Of a stretch of DNA of 64,000 nt, positions 7,817 to 17,289 are shown piece after piece. How positions within the stretch are numbered: the stretch's first letter is position 1; each line of letters begins with the position of its first letter. This stretch comes from Paraburkholderia phenazinium (GTDB lineage: Bacteria > Pseudomonadota > Gammaproteobacteria > Burkholderiales > Burkholderiaceae), in the NCBI RefSeq assembly GCF_900141745.1, contig NZ_FSRM01000001.1, positions 744,001 to 808,000 on the forward strand, written 5' to 3'. A model generated the notes under the pieces. The model was not told the origin of the DNA and searched no databases. It was given only the letters and a program-made list of their open reading frames with translations. A program made the translations under genes and the position numbers.

Positions 7817-9478
7817 TCACCTACCCGCCGCCACACACCTAAAACTACCAGCCACCCTCCGATCCCCACGCCCGTCATACCCCGCCACCTGAGGATAAAC
7901 ACAAAGCCGCCTCTCAAACCGCACTCCCGCCACCGGCTTATCATCCACATACTTCGTCGACACAAACTCAGCCGGCGCCTTCCCATCCTCCACCCACCCC
8001 TGCAGCGCACTCACCACATCCCGCTGCCGATTCAACACCGTAGGCGGCAACTGCCCCCCAATCGTCCCGGGCCCAGGCCCACCACCGCAATGACTCATTC
8101 CCGGCACCATCACCAGCCGGAAAAATCGCTGCGCATTCGGTACGCTTCCTTCACGCGCTGCCACCGCGTCAAAGAATTCAATTGGCAAGGTTTGCGCGTT
8201 CAATGAATCAGCCCATCCCTGCGTCATGATCAACTTGCCGCCACGCGCCTTGAAGCGTGAGAGATCCGTGTGCATGGCATCGCTGATGGGCGCGAGCTTT
8301 GCATCGACGCGATCTGCATCGGCACCGAAATCAAACGTCGTCCAGTCCCAATCAGGATTGTCGAACACAGTATTCGCGACCAGCGGTTGCGCATAGTTCG
8401 GCACTAACGCACCCTGAATCAGGTTCCACTGACTTTCACTGCCTCGCGCAAACCCAGGATAAAGCTGCTTCCCATCGCGAGAATCAAGCACCGGCGAATA
8501 CAGCCGCTCGGCTTCATGAACCTGGGCCGCGCTCAAACATCGCACGGGGTCATCACCGCTTTTGCACTGCAACTGCGCCGGTTCGAAATGACACGCCAAT
8601 GGGTTGTCCAGAAAACCGTCCTCGATTGCCGCATCGCCCCCGCAACTCTTGAGCACGGCACGATTGAGCAGCGTGAGCGCCGCCGGTGTCAGCTTCGCTT
8701 CAGGCTGCTGCGCGGGCAGCCTGGCGCCCCACAGAAAGCTCTCCATCAGATGGCTATAGCCCATGCCCGGCGACCCAGCATGCACGCCGTCATAGTCATC
8801 CGGAAAGTATTCGACTTCTTCCATGGCTTCCGCGCCACCCGTCGAGCAGCCGCTGTAGTAAGCGTGCTTCGCGCTCTGACCGTAGTAAGCACGGGTGATC
8901 GCCTTCGCTGCGACCGTCATCAGGTGAATCGATGTATGACCCCAGTCGCGCAACTGTACGGGGTTGCGAGCCCATTCGAGACGCTGACCGATCGCGCCTT
9001 GCGCGCCGCCCTTGTGGCCGGTATCGGTATTGGCCGCGACAAAGCCACGCGCTACAGCGGGCGCCAGTTCGCTGTACACGATCGAACCGCCAAAGCCGCC
9101 CGACCCCACGCCGAGCAAACGTCCGTTCCAGCCATCGAGTGGCAGCCACACTTCAATCCCTACCTGTTCGGTGGGTTCGGTGCTCACCGTCGCGACGACG
9201 CGGCACACCTTCACCGATGTCGTCACAGGCTTGCCGTCGGGATCCTTAAAGACGCTGCCCGCCGGGATGACTTGTGCGGACTCGATTCGCGTGTCCTTGA
9301 TGTTGGTTTGCTGGAGCGCACTGCAGTTTGAGGCCTGCTGCGATTCGTCGGCACGCGCTGCGCTAAAACCCGAGGCTGAATAACACACCACTGCCGCCGC
9401 GACCATTCCGGCAACTTGCAAGGACCGCTTCTTCCATCGCGCAGAAATCTCAACCGCCTGACCGCTATGACTCACCAT
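7817..9478 (-). CDS. Tannase/feruloyl esterase family exported esterase
   Basis: A 553-residue alpha/beta-hydrolase of the tannase/feruloyl-esterase family, which cleaves ester bonds of plant aromatic acids. A signal peptide is visible (basic KKR, then VAGMVAAAVVCYSASGFSAARA). The nucleophile elbow is GCSTGGAEAM (Ser in CSTGG) and the acid/His region includes WADSLNAQ and GMSHCGGGPG. The start has a strong GGAGGAG. The gene is last in a minus-strand group behind CitMHS transporter and AtuA-like genes, 75 bases after the small AtuA partner, suggesting use of an ester-linked plant or terpenoid compound. Substrate cannot be fixed from sequence. Confidence 0.88.
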   Translation of the reverse strand: MVSHSGQAVEISARWKKRSLQVAGMVAAAVVCYSASGFSAARADESQQASNCSALQQTNIKDTRIESAQVIPAGSVFKDPDGKPVTTSVKVCRVVATVSTEPTEQVGIEVWLPLDGWNGRLLGVGSGGFGGSIVYSELAPAVARGFVAANTDTGHKGGAQGAIGQRLEWARNPVQLRDWGHTSIHLMTVAAKAITRAYYGQSAKHAYYSGCSTGGAEAMEEVEYFPDDYDGVHAGSPGMGYSHLMESFLWGARLPAQQPEAKLTPAALTLLNRAVLKSCGGDAAIEDGFLDNPLACHFEPAQLQCKSGDDPVRCLSAAQVHEAERLYSPVLDSRDGKQLYPGFARGSESQWNLIQGALVPNYAQPLVANTVFDNPDWDWTTFDFGADADRVDAKLAPISDAMHTDLSRFKARGGKLIMTQGWADSLNAQTLPIEFFDAVAAREGSVPNAQRFFRLVMVPGMSHCGGGPGPGTIGGQLPPTVLNRQRDVVSALQGWVEDGKAPAEFVSTKYVDDKPVAGVRFERRLCVYPQVAGYDGRGDRRVAGSFRCVAAGR

Positions 9479-9553
9479 CCTGTCTCCTCCGTGTTATCTG
9501 CCTAAGTTAATAAGCATTCGGTGTGGCGTACGCGAGATCCATAGCGCTCGCAT

Positions 9554-9865
9554 CTAGTCCTTAGCAGGAACCTCAAGATCCAGCAACGCCGAACTAACCG
9601 ACTTCCCATGCGCATCGATCGCAAGCGAACGCGTCACACCACCGCCAAGCGCTTCCTTCAGCACGAAGTTCATCGCACCAATCAACGGCAGTTCATAGCG
9701 AATCACCTCACCGCGCACCACGTCGCCCAGATGCGCCTTCACCCGTTCTGGCGTGACGTGCTGAAGCAGATGTCCATAGTCACGCCCGTCATAACAGATC
9801 ACGGATACGTTCAGCGTGTTGCCTTTGTCGCCGGTGCGCGAGTGCGCAAGTTCTCGCAGTTTCAT
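9554..9865 (-). CDS. AtuA-associated small protein
   Basis: A 103-residue protein beginning MKLRELAHSRTGDKGNTLNVS, matching the small ferredoxin-fold domain that in some organisms is fused to the C-terminus of AtuA (DUF1446). Its ATG starts one base after the AtuA stop (TGATATG), so the two are translationally linked. An upstream in-frame start at 9943 would overlap AtuA and adds residues of no family character. It probably works with AtuA as one enzyme in branched or terpenoid acid catabolism; the reaction is not known. Confidence 0.8.
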   Translation of the reverse strand: MKLRELAHSRTGDKGNTLNVSVICYDGRDYGHLLQHVTPERVKAHLGDVVRGEVIRYELPLIGAMNFVLKEALGGGVTRSLAIDAHGKSVSSALLDLEVPAKD

Positions 9866-9866
9866 A

Positions 9867-11225
9867 TCAAACCTCCACGATCGTGTATGTCGGCTGCACC
9901 AGATCGCGCGGCAGCAAGACCGATTGCACGGCGACCACCTCACGTGTGCTTTTGGTCACGCCACCACCGCCCGCCGGTCCGTTCGTGTAGAGCGTCTCCA
10001 CTTCGTTGCAGACACGAATTGCCTCGGCCTTCGAAGCCGTCCGTCCCGCTACACGTGCTCGCACTTCATACGGTTCTGCGCTGCCACTACCAAGCGACGA
10101 GCCATAAAGCGAGTCCACACCAATCAGATCGAAGCGCAATTCGCTCACATCGACACCGGTCATCGTCAGCCGTTCGCGCACAATCTCAAGCGCGAGCCGG
10201 CCACGGGCTAATGCGCCTGGGCCGCCGTAGGAAATCTGCCCCTCACCGATACACCCATCCACGTACGCCACCGAAACCTTGAGCGTCGGTGTGCGCGGCG
10301 TCCCACGTCCGCCCGTCACACGCACGCGGTCCTTCGCCTGCTCCGCAACTCGTACCTGCGTAAAATCCGCCACTACATCAGGCTGCAGATAACGGCTCGG
10401 ATCATGGATCTCATAGAGCAACTGCTCCTTGCAGGTCGCCTCCGTTACGAAGCCTCCAGCGTGAGCGACCTTGGTGATAACCACCGAGCCATCCGCTGAA
10501 ACCTCACCAATCGGAAAACCCAGACGCGCGAGACCGGCAACATCCTTGAACCCAGGATCAGCAAAGTACCCACCGGTGATCTGCCCGGCGCACTCCATCA
10601 GATGTCCGACTACCGTCGCTTGCCCGAGTCGATCCCAATCGTCGAATGCCCAACCAAACTCGTGAATCAACGGCGCGGTGAACAACGAGGGATCAGCTGC
10701 ACGTCCAGTCAGCACAACATCCGCTCCGGCGTCTAATGCAGCCACGATCGGCGCAGCGCCAAGGTAGGCGTTAGCCGACACGATGCGCTCGTCGAAGTCA
10801 GCAACCGCGTGCCCCGATTCTTCAAAGCGGTAGGCACCACTGCGCACGACATCAAGCACATCGTCGCCCGTAACCGCAGCGATTTTCAGACCGCCAAGCC
10901 CCAGTTCACGAGCAATCGCCGCCGTCTTGCGCGCCGCCGCGAGCGGATTCGCCGCCCCCATATTGGAGACGATGCGCACACCGTTACGCCTCGCCACCGG
11001 CAACACCGCATGCATGCGCGCCTCGAGCAGCGGGTCATACCCACTCTCAGGATCCTGTCGCCGCGCCTGCTGTGCCAACGCAATAGTCCGCTCCGCAAGA
11101 CACTCGAACACGAGATAGTCGAGTGCGCCGTGCGTCGCAAGCTCCACGGCCGGCTCGATACGGTCACCTGAATAACCGGCACCGGCACCAAGGCGAACCA
11201 CCCGTGAGGAATCCACTGTATTCAT
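9867..11225 (-). CDS. AtuA family (DUF1446) acyclic terpene utilisation protein
   Basis: A 452-residue cytoplasmic protein with the family's opening VRLGAGAGYSGDRIEPAVEL, SNMGAANPLAAA, DVVLTGRAADPSLF and a closing GPAGGGGVTKSTREVV. AtuA-type proteins are genetically required for growth on citronellol and related acids in Pseudomonas, without a defined enzyme activity. The gene sits between a CitMHS transporter (15 bases upstream) and its small partner (1 base downstream) and is clearly cotranscribed. The LysR gene at 12645 is divergent and probably regulates the group. Confidence 0.87.
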   Translation of the reverse strand: MNTVDSSRVVRLGAGAGYSGDRIEPAVELATHGALDYLVFECLAERTIALAQQARRQDPESGYDPLLEARMHAVLPVARRNGVRIVSNMGAANPLAAARKTAAIARELGLGGLKIAAVTGDDVLDVVRSGAYRFEESGHAVADFDERIVSANAYLGAAPIVAALDAGADVVLTGRAADPSLFTAPLIHEFGWAFDDWDRLGQATVVGHLMECAGQITGGYFADPGFKDVAGLARLGFPIGEVSADGSVVITKVAHAGGFVTEATCKEQLLYEIHDPSRYLQPDVVADFTQVRVAEQAKDRVRVTGGRGTPRTPTLKVSVAYVDGCIGEGQISYGGPGALARGRLALEIVRERLTMTGVDVSELRFDLIGVDSLYGSSLGSGSAEPYEVRARVAGRTASKAEAIRVCNEVETLYTNGPAGGGGVTKSTREVVAVQSVLLPRDLVQPTYTIVEV

Positions 11226-11240
11226 CGCAGCTCAACCAGA

Positions 11241-12545
11241 TCAAAGGGGAAAAATGCCCAACACAACGCACGCAATCGTCATCACGATCGACGCACCGAA
11301 CAGGAGTGGAAACGTGAATTTCTGGTGATCGGCGAGATCGATGCCAGTCAGCCCGCACACAAGAAAAGTCGCGGGCGTCAAAGGGCTAACCGGGAACCCA
11401 GTGGTCATCTGACCCAGCAATGCTGCCTGGCCGATCTTCACCGCTGGCACTCCAAGCTGACCTGCAACCTCAGCAATTACAGGCAGCACGCCGAAATAGA
11501 AAGAGTCGGGATCGAACAGCAGGCTGAGCGGCATCGAAACCAGACCGAGCACGACGGGAATATGCGAGGCCATCGTCGCCGGCACGAACCCCACAGCGGT
11601 TTGCGCCATCGCCTTGAGCATGCCGCTGCCTTGCATTACACCTGTGAACACCCCAGCCGCGAGCAGAATCCCGGCCATCATCAACGCCGCGCGTGCATGA
11701 GCATCGATCCGTTGACGTTGCATATCGACGTTCGGATAGTTCACGAGCAACGCCACGCACAGTCCCACCATGAACACGAGCGCGGGGGGTACTTTCTCAC
11801 CCATCACGACCATCGAACCCAACACGATGATGGTCAGCACGATGTTGAACCAGAAGTTGCGCGGTCTGCGCAGCGCCTGCTGTTCTTCGGTGAGTTCGCG
11901 CTGGGGCATGGGAACATTGCCGTCGGCAGCTGTCAGTCCGAGCCGCCGTTCTTCGCGTAGCCCAAGCCAGAACGCCATCCCGAAGACAAACACGAGGCCG
12001 ATGATCTGCACCGGAATCAGCGGATTGAACAGCTCGGAGATCGGCAGATGCAGCGACGCGGACGCGCGGATCATCGGCCCGGTCCATGGTAGAAAATTGA
12101 TGCCCGCCGCCATCGATGCCGCCGCGGCCAGCACACGCCGGTCCATGTTCAGGCGATCATAGAGCGGCAGCATCGCGGGAATCGTCACGAGAAAACACAC
12201 CGCACCCGAACCGTCGAGGTGAATCAGCAGCGCCAGCAACGTCGTGCCCATGACGATGCGCGTCGGCCGCGTGCCGACCGTTCGCAGGATGCGATCGATG
12301 ATCGGATCGAGCGTCCCCGCATCCGTGATCGTGCCGAAATAAAGAATCGCGAACACGAACATACCGACGACAGGCGCGAGGCTCTTCAACCCGTCGATCA
12401 CAAACTTGCTGGTTTGCAGCCCGAAGCCGCCAATCAGCGATGCGGCGATCGGCACGATGATCAGCGCGACCAGCGGCGACATGCGTTTGGAAAGGATCGC
12501 CGCGAGCAGGACGACGATGGTGGCCAGACCCAGTAATGGCAACAC
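11241..12545 (-). CDS. CitMHS-family cation:carboxylate symporter
   Basis: A 434-residue inner-membrane transporter with about 11-12 hydrophobic segments. Recognisable pieces include HLDGSGAVCFLV, LPWTGPMIRASASL and FDPDSFYFGVLPVIAE, typical of the CitMHS (citrate-Mg:H+/citrate-Ca:H+) family. The GTG start at 12545 was chosen over an upstream in-frame start because GGAG lies eight bases before it and the membrane topology starts there (VLPLLGLATIVVLLAAIL). First gene of the catabolic operon, so it likely brings in the carboxylate substrate. Confidence 0.85.
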   Translation of the reverse strand: MLPLLGLATIVVLLAAILSKRMSPLVALIIVPIAASLIGGFGLQTSKFVIDGLKSLAPVVGMFVFAILYFGTITDAGTLDPIIDRILRTVGTRPTRIVMGTTLLALLIHLDGSGAVCFLVTIPAMLPLYDRLNMDRRVLAAAASMAAGINFLPWTGPMIRASASLHLPISELFNPLIPVQIIGLVFVFGMAFWLGLREERRLGLTAADGNVPMPQRELTEEQQALRRPRNFWFNIVLTIIVLGSMVVMGEKVPPALVFMVGLCVALLVNYPNVDMQRQRIDAHARAALMMAGILLAAGVFTGVMQGSGMLKAMAQTAVGFVPATMASHIPVVLGLVSMPLSLLFDPDSFYFGVLPVIAEVAGQLGVPAVKIGQAALLGQMTTGFPVSPLTPATFLVCGLTGIDLADHQKFTFPLLFGASIVMTIACVVLGIFPL

Positions 12546-12644
12546 GTGTTTGTCTCCGATCTTGTCTTTTAGTGTCGACAAGCGTAGGTTCCACGCATGA
12601 ATAGAGCAATTGAAATGATTTGATTGCAGCAATCACACATCGTA

Positions 12645-13556
12645 ATGGATCTGAATCTCCGCGAAATCCGTGCATTCATCGCCGTCGCTGAAGCTGGCAG
12701 CTTCACGCGAGCCGCCGTGCGCCTGCACTTGTCTCAGCCGGCGTTGACGGTGCAGATCCGTCGGCTCGAGGAAACGCTGGGCGCACGTCTCTTCGACCGC
12801 AACAGCCGGAACGTCGCGCTGACTCCGGTCGGCAGGGAACTGCTCCCCGTTTTACAGAAGTCGTTGCGGGAGATGGAGCATGTTCTTCTCGACGCACGCG
12901 CCTTGAGCGACGGCTCAACCGGTGCGGTCCGTATCGCGTGCTTGCCGTCGTTCGCCGCCAGCCTGCTGCCGGATCTCGTGCGCGATTTCAGACAACAGGT
13001 GCCGGGCGCGGCATTCGATATTCGCGACGTGGTCGCGAGCGTCGTCAATCGTCTGGTGCGCAGCGAGGAGGCCGATCTGGGTCTGACGGGTGGCGAGGTG
13101 GTCGACCCATCGCTCGAAGTGCTTCATGCGGGCGAGGATCGGTTGTGCATCGTTTGTCCGCTCCACCATCCGCTTGCGAAGAAGCGGCGCATCACGCTCG
13201 AGAGCCTCGCAGGCTATCCGCTGGTGCTAACCGCTGCGGGCACGAGTGTGCGCGCTGTCGTCGACGCCGCGTTCGAGCAGGCGGGTGTCGCGCCCGTGCT
13301 CACCTGCGAGCCCATGTACATGATGACTGCCGTCGCGATGGTACGTGCAGGTCTAGGGCTGACGATTCTGCCTGGTTCGGCCCGCGAGATTCTTGCGGAG
13401 AAGAGCGTCGTGGCGCGCGCCATCGACGATCCTCGTTTTGTTCGCCCCATCGCGCTCGTCAAGAAACGCGGCCGAACCTTGCCGCCGATAACGGAGGCGT
13501 TCGTGGCCGCGATCGCGTCGGCGGTAGAAGGGACGCGCAAAGGCAAAGGTAGGTAG
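12645..13556 (+). CDS. LysR-family transcriptional regulator
   Basis: A 303-residue LysR regulator with the N-terminal winged HTH (FTRAAVRLHLSQPALTVQIRRLE, residues about 22-44) and a periplasmic-binding-like effector domain. ATG 12645 is preferred over TTG 12624. It is divergent from the CitMHS-AtuA-tannase group with about 100 bases between starts, the usual arrangement for a LysR activator of the adjacent operon. The inducer is presumably the transported carboxylate. Confidence 0.9.
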   Translation: MDLNLREIRAFIAVAEAGSFTRAAVRLHLSQPALTVQIRRLEETLGARLFDRNSRNVALTPVGRELLPVLQKSLREMEHVLLDARALSDGSTGAVRIACLPSFAASLLPDLVRDFRQQVPGAAFDIRDVVASVVNRLVRSEEADLGLTGGEVVDPSLEVLHAGEDRLCIVCPLHHPLAKKRRITLESLAGYPLVLTAAGTSVRAVVDAAFEQAGVAPVLTCEPMYMMTAVAMVRAGLGLTILPGSAREILAEKSVVARAIDDPRFVRPIALVKKRGRTLPPITEAFVAAIASAVEGTRKGKGR

Positions 13557-13898
13557 CAGGAAGCGAGTTATCCACACACCCGTTTGGACAACACGGGGAT
13601 AAAGCCCCTAACTTCCTGTGGGTTGAACTTTGATAAAACGCTGGCCCGTCACAGCGAGGCAAAAGTTGTCCCTGGCTTAGACGGCCTGTTCACGAACCAC
13701 CCGTAGGGTTATGGAATCCGTAGCGCCTTGATCTGCCAGTGAAGATTGGCGTTATCCACAGAAAGCGACCGCCCTTGTTAACTATTACTACGTATATATA
13801 TGTATACAGTGAAAGACATAGAACGCGCATACACCGCATTGCATCGCCTCCGCGCAAAAGCGCAGCAGACAGGCTCACTTTCAACGTCTTCGGCAACG
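13557..13898. other. Intergenic region with two DnaA boxes and an AT-rich tract
   Basis: No supported gene. It has perfect TTATCCACA at 13568-13576 and 13752-13760, a GGGG-N6-CCCC mini-hairpin, and an AT-rich, near-palindromic tract (GTATATATATG and flanks) at about 13790-13806. It lies between the 3' ends of a LysR and an AraC gene, so no promoter is expected here. See findings. Confidence 0.5.
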
Positions 13899-14753
13899 TC
13901 AGGCCAAAGGCAAGCAGATCTCCGTCAGCAACTCAGAGGGCGCCGTGTCTTTAGGATTGTTCAGATACTCCTCGAAGACAGGCGCATCGGCCGCCTCATG
14001 TTCCGATTGCACGAGCCATTCGCCATATAGCCATTGATAGGCCGCGGCCATATCGGCATACGGTCCTTTGTGCTGCAACACCGCATACCGTCCGCCGCGC
14101 ACGTGCGTCGATGAAACCGGCGCCGCTACCTCAACCGCATTCGGCAGCACCACGCCGGCCTTCGACCGCAACTCCGCTTCGGCCACGATCCCTGGATCGT
14201 CATAGTAAATCCCGATCATCCGCATCTCAGGCGAAAGCAGGTTTCGCGCAGCAAGCCATCCGATCAGTGCATCGAAAGCCTTACCGATCTGCATATACGA
14301 GCCGACATGATCGATCGTCAAAACCTGCATGGCGGGCACATCCCGAATCACCACTTCACGCATCACCATTTCGTCGTCTCCCGATTGCGCCGGCCGAAAC
14401 CGGCTATGTGTGCCTTGCTTGCGGTATTGCGCCGGCGGCATGCCGAACACCGTCCGAAACGTCCGTGAAAACGACTGCAGACTGCTGTACCCGGAGCGCT
14501 CCGCAATCTCTGCAATCGGTAGCGAGCCATTCGCCAGATATCCCGCCGCGCGATGTAGCCGCAACCTGCGCACCGTCGATGCCACGGTTTCACCATGCAT
14601 GGCCTGATAGATCCGATGCCAGTGGTAGGGCGACAGGCAGGCGATCTCCGCCAGCCTGTCGATATCGAGCGGCTCGTCGAGGTGATCGTAAATATGGTCG
14701 AGCACGCGGTTCAAACGCGCTTCGTAGCGTGCCCTGTGACTGAGGTCGTTCAT
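13899..14753 (-). CDS. AraC-family regulator with GyrI-like ligand-binding domain
   Basis: A 284-residue protein: two AraC helix-turn-helix motifs (IDRLAEIACLSPYHWHRIYQA and IAEIAERSGYSSLQSFSRTFR) at about residues 29-110, then a GyrI-like/SOUL-fold effector domain (about 130-284). This is the Rob/SbmC-like architecture used to sense small hydrophobic molecules. It stands alone, is divergent from eutBC by about 330 bases, and its target is not shown by the sequence. Confidence 0.9.
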   Translation of the reverse strand: MNDLSHRARYEARLNRVLDHIYDHLDEPLDIDRLAEIACLSPYHWHRIYQAMHGETVASTVRRLRLHRAAGYLANGSLPIAEIAERSGYSSLQSFSRTFRTVFGMPPAQYRKQGTHSRFRPAQSGDDEMVMREVVIRDVPAMQVLTIDHVGSYMQIGKAFDALIGWLAARNLLSPEMRMIGIYYDDPGIVAEAELRSKAGVVLPNAVEVAAPVSSTHVRGGRYAVLQHKGPYADMAAAYQWLYGEWLVQSEHEAADAPVFEEYLNNPKDTAPSELLTEICLPLA

Positions 14754-15083
14754 GGTGGTAGCGAAGAGAGCAGGCGTTGAGTACGAACCAAAGTACCACG
14801 CCGCGATTTACCAAATCCTGCGGATTTTGCGGAGAGAGTTCAGGAAAAATTTGACTGCATTCAGTGCTGCGATGCAGCAAAAATCCCTCAGCCAACGTAA
14901 AATTCGCAACGTCTTTCCCGTTATCGATCTTTGCCGACCTCTGATAACGGCTCGATTAATGGCCTACTACCATTGCCTGAGGCCTGTCCGCTCAGGCAGA
15001 GCACATGCAGCACGTGCGGCGCGCCATTCGAAGCATGTGACGGATCAACCCGCTGCGCGAGCAGCGGCGACGGAGTCGTAGAG
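14754..15083. other. Leader region between AraC gene and eutB
   Basis: About 330 bases without a supported gene, although the eutB frame is open upstream to 14931. It contains a hairpin TGCCTGAG-N9-CTCAGGCA (14974-14998). I looked for a cobalamin riboswitch B12 box because eutBC needs adenosylcobalamin and did not see one. Confidence 0.4.
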
Positions 15084-16478
15084 ATGAGTTATAGGGAAGT
15101 CATCGGCAGTCGTACCTACCTGTTTGCCGACCTGAAAACGCTGATGGCAAAGGCGAGCCCGCTGCGTTCGGGCGACCAGCTTGCGGGCGTTGCCGCGGCC
15201 AGCGAGGAAGAGCGCGTCGCGGCCAAGATGGCGCTTGCCCAGGTGCCCTTGCGCACCTTCCTCAATGAGGCGCTGATTCCCTACGAAAGCGACGAAGTCA
15301 CACGCCTCGTGATCGACGATCACTCGCCCGAAGCCTTCGCCGAAATCGCCCATCTGACGGTAGGCGATTTCCGTAACTGGCTGTTGAGCAGTGAGACGGA
15401 TGCCGTCGGGCTGACTCGAATCGCCGCAGGACTGACGCCAGAGATGGTCGCCGCGGTGTCGAAGCTGATGCGCAACCAGGATCTGATTGCCGCGGCGCGC
15501 AAGCGTCCGGTGGTCACGCGGTTTCGCAATACGGTGGGCTTGCCGGGTCATATGTCGGTGCGTCTGCAACCGAATCATCCGACCGACGACGTCAAGGGCA
15601 TCGCCGCTTCGATGCTCGATGGCCTGATGTACGGCTGCGGCGACGCGATGATCGGGATCAACCCGGCCACCGACAGTCTTGCTGCGATCACCACGTTGCT
15701 GCTGGTGATCGACGACTTCCGGCAGCGTTACCAGGTGCCGACGCAATCGTGTGTGCTGACTCACGTCACCAATACGATCGCCGCTATCGAGAAAGGCGCG
15801 CCAGTCGATCTGGTGTTCCAGTCGATTGCGGGCACAGAGAAAGCCAACGCCGGTTTCGGCATTTCGCTCGCACTGCTGCAGGAGGCCTACGAGGCGGCGC
15901 TTTCGCTGAATCGCGGCACGGTCGGCAACAACGTGATGTATTTCGAAACCGGGCAGGGCAGCGCGCTCTCGGCGAACGCACATCATGGCGTCGACCAGCA
16001 GACCTGCGAAGTGCGCGCCTATGCGGTGGCACGCAAGTTCAATCCGTTCCTCGTCAACACGGTGGTCGGCTTTATTGGTCCGGAGTATCTGTACGACGGC
16101 AAGCAGATCACGCGCGCCGGTCTCGAAGACCACTTCTGCGGCAAACTGCTCGGCGTGCCGATGGGTTGCGACATCTGCTATACGAATCACGCTGAAGCAG
16201 ATCAGGACGATATGGACAACCTGCTGACGCTGCTTGGTGCCGCGGGCATCAACTTCATCATGGGCGTACCCGGCGCGGACGATGTAATGCTGAACTATCA
16301 GAGCACGTCATTCCACGACGCGTTATACGTGCGTGAAATCCTGGGCCTAAGACGCGCGCCTGAATTCGAAGAATGGCTGGAGTCGATGCAGATTACCGAT
16401 ACGCGCGGCATTCTGCTCAACGGAGCCACCCGGCAGCCCTTGCTCGAAAGCGCGCATGAATGGATGGGGATCGCATGA
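15084..16478 (+). CDS. eutB: Ethanolamine ammonia-lyase large subunit
   Basis: EutB is the catalytic subunit of the adenosylcobalamin-dependent lyase that converts ethanolamine to acetaldehyde and ammonia. The 464-residue protein shows RFRNTVGLPGHMSVRLQPNHPTD, DGLMYGCGDAMIGINPATDS, MYFETGQGSALSANAHHGVDQQT and CDICYTNHAEADQDDMDN, all hallmark EutB segments, and is full length. ATG 15084 (MSYREVIG) is the canonical start; the upstream in-frame extension is cysteine-rich and unlike EutB. It overlaps eutC by four bases (ATGA). No microcompartment or eutA reactivase gene is present, so this is the simple aerobic version, with the aldehyde probably oxidised by the dehydrogenase at 17750-19270. Confidence 0.97.
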   Translation: MSYREVIGSRTYLFADLKTLMAKASPLRSGDQLAGVAAASEEERVAAKMALAQVPLRTFLNEALIPYESDEVTRLVIDDHSPEAFAEIAHLTVGDFRNWLLSSETDAVGLTRIAAGLTPEMVAAVSKLMRNQDLIAAARKRPVVTRFRNTVGLPGHMSVRLQPNHPTDDVKGIAASMLDGLMYGCGDAMIGINPATDSLAAITTLLLVIDDFRQRYQVPTQSCVLTHVTNTIAAIEKGAPVDLVFQSIAGTEKANAGFGISLALLQEAYEAALSLNRGTVGNNVMYFETGQGSALSANAHHGVDQQTCEVRAYAVARKFNPFLVNTVVGFIGPEYLYDGKQITRAGLEDHFCGKLLGVPMGCDICYTNHAEADQDDMDNLLTLLGAAGINFIMGVPGADDVMLNYQSTSFHDALYVREILGLRRAPEFEEWLESMQITDTRGILLNGATRQPLLESAHEWMGIA

Positions 16479-17269
16479 GCAAGGATTTCCTCGAAAAGAA
16501 CCCATGGAACGCGTTGCGTCAGTTCACCAATGCGCGCATCGCCTTGGGCCGTGCGGGCAACAGCTTGCCGACCGCGCCGCTGCTCGCGTTCAATCTGTCG
16601 CATGCTCAAGCTCGGGACGCGGTGCATCAGCCGCTGGATGCGGAGTCGCTGCACGTGCAGTTACGCGCCAATGGTTTCACGACGCTCGACGTGCATAGCG
16701 CGGCGCCGGACCGGCAACACTATTTGCGCCGTCCGGACCTGGGCCGGCGTTTGTCGGACGAGAGTCGAGATGTGCTTAAGCAGGTTGCGGTGGAACCGCC
16801 CGAAGTGGTGTTCGTGATCGCCGATGGCTTGTCGGCCTTCGCCGCCGCGAAGCAGTCGATCCCGCTATTGCAGGCGGTATGTTCAAAGCTGGGTGACTGG
16901 AAGATCGGACCGGTTGTGATCGCGCGGCAGGCGAGGGTGGCGCTTGGCGACGAGATCGGCGAACTGCTCGGCACCAGGCTCGTCGTGATGCTGATTGGCG
17001 AGCGTCCAGGTTTGAGTTCGCCGGACAGCCTCGGCATCTATCTGACGTATGCGCCTAAAGTGGGCTGCAGCGACGCGCAGCGCAATTGCATTTCGAATGT
17101 ACGTCCTGAGGGGTTGAGCTATGCGGGCGCGGCGCACAAGCTGCACTATCTGCTGACGCATGCGCGCCGACTGGGCCTGACTGGCGTAGGTCTAAAGGAC
17201 GATAGCGACGCACTGCTTGAAGCGCCGTCGGCAACGGCCGATATCGCGTTGACATCCGAAAGCGAGTAG
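16475..17269 (+). CDS. eutC: Ethanolamine ammonia-lyase small subunit
   Basis: A 264-residue EutC, which completes the cobalamin-binding interface of the lyase. Visible are NPWNALRQFTNARIALGRAGNSLPT near the N-terminus, VFVIADGLSAFA, IGERPGLSSPDSLGIYLTYAPK and CISNVRPEGLSYAGAAHKL. ATG 16475 overlaps the eutB stop in ATGA, implying coupled translation; an upstream start at 16460 would add only five residues. Its 3' end faces the DUF779 gene. Confidence 0.96.
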   Translation: MSKDFLEKNPWNALRQFTNARIALGRAGNSLPTAPLLAFNLSHAQARDAVHQPLDAESLHVQLRANGFTTLDVHSAAPDRQHYLRRPDLGRRLSDESRDVLKQVAVEPPEVVFVIADGLSAFAAAKQSIPLLQAVCSKLGDWKIGPVVIARQARVALGDEIGELLGTRLVVMLIGERPGLSSPDSLGIYLTYAPKVGCSDAQRNCISNVRPEGLSYAGAAHKLHYLLTHARRLGLTGVGLKDDSDALLEAPSATADIALTSESE

Positions 17270-17289
17270 TACGGCGCGATGCAATTGCC

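Noticed and set aside
13800..14030. Plus-strand frame starting MYTVKDIERAYTALHRLRAK as a gene in the DnaA-box gap
   Set aside because: The opening looks protein-like, but the rest becomes Ser/Arg-rich and overlaps the 3' end of the AraC gene antisense; no ribosome site.
14931..15083. Upstream in-frame extension of eutB with a CxxC-rich stretch
   Set aside because: EutB starts canonically at MSYREVIG; the extension lacks a ribosome site and family likeness.
14754..15083. Cobalamin riboswitch before eutB
   Set aside because: No B12 box or suitable fold seen; only a simple hairpin.
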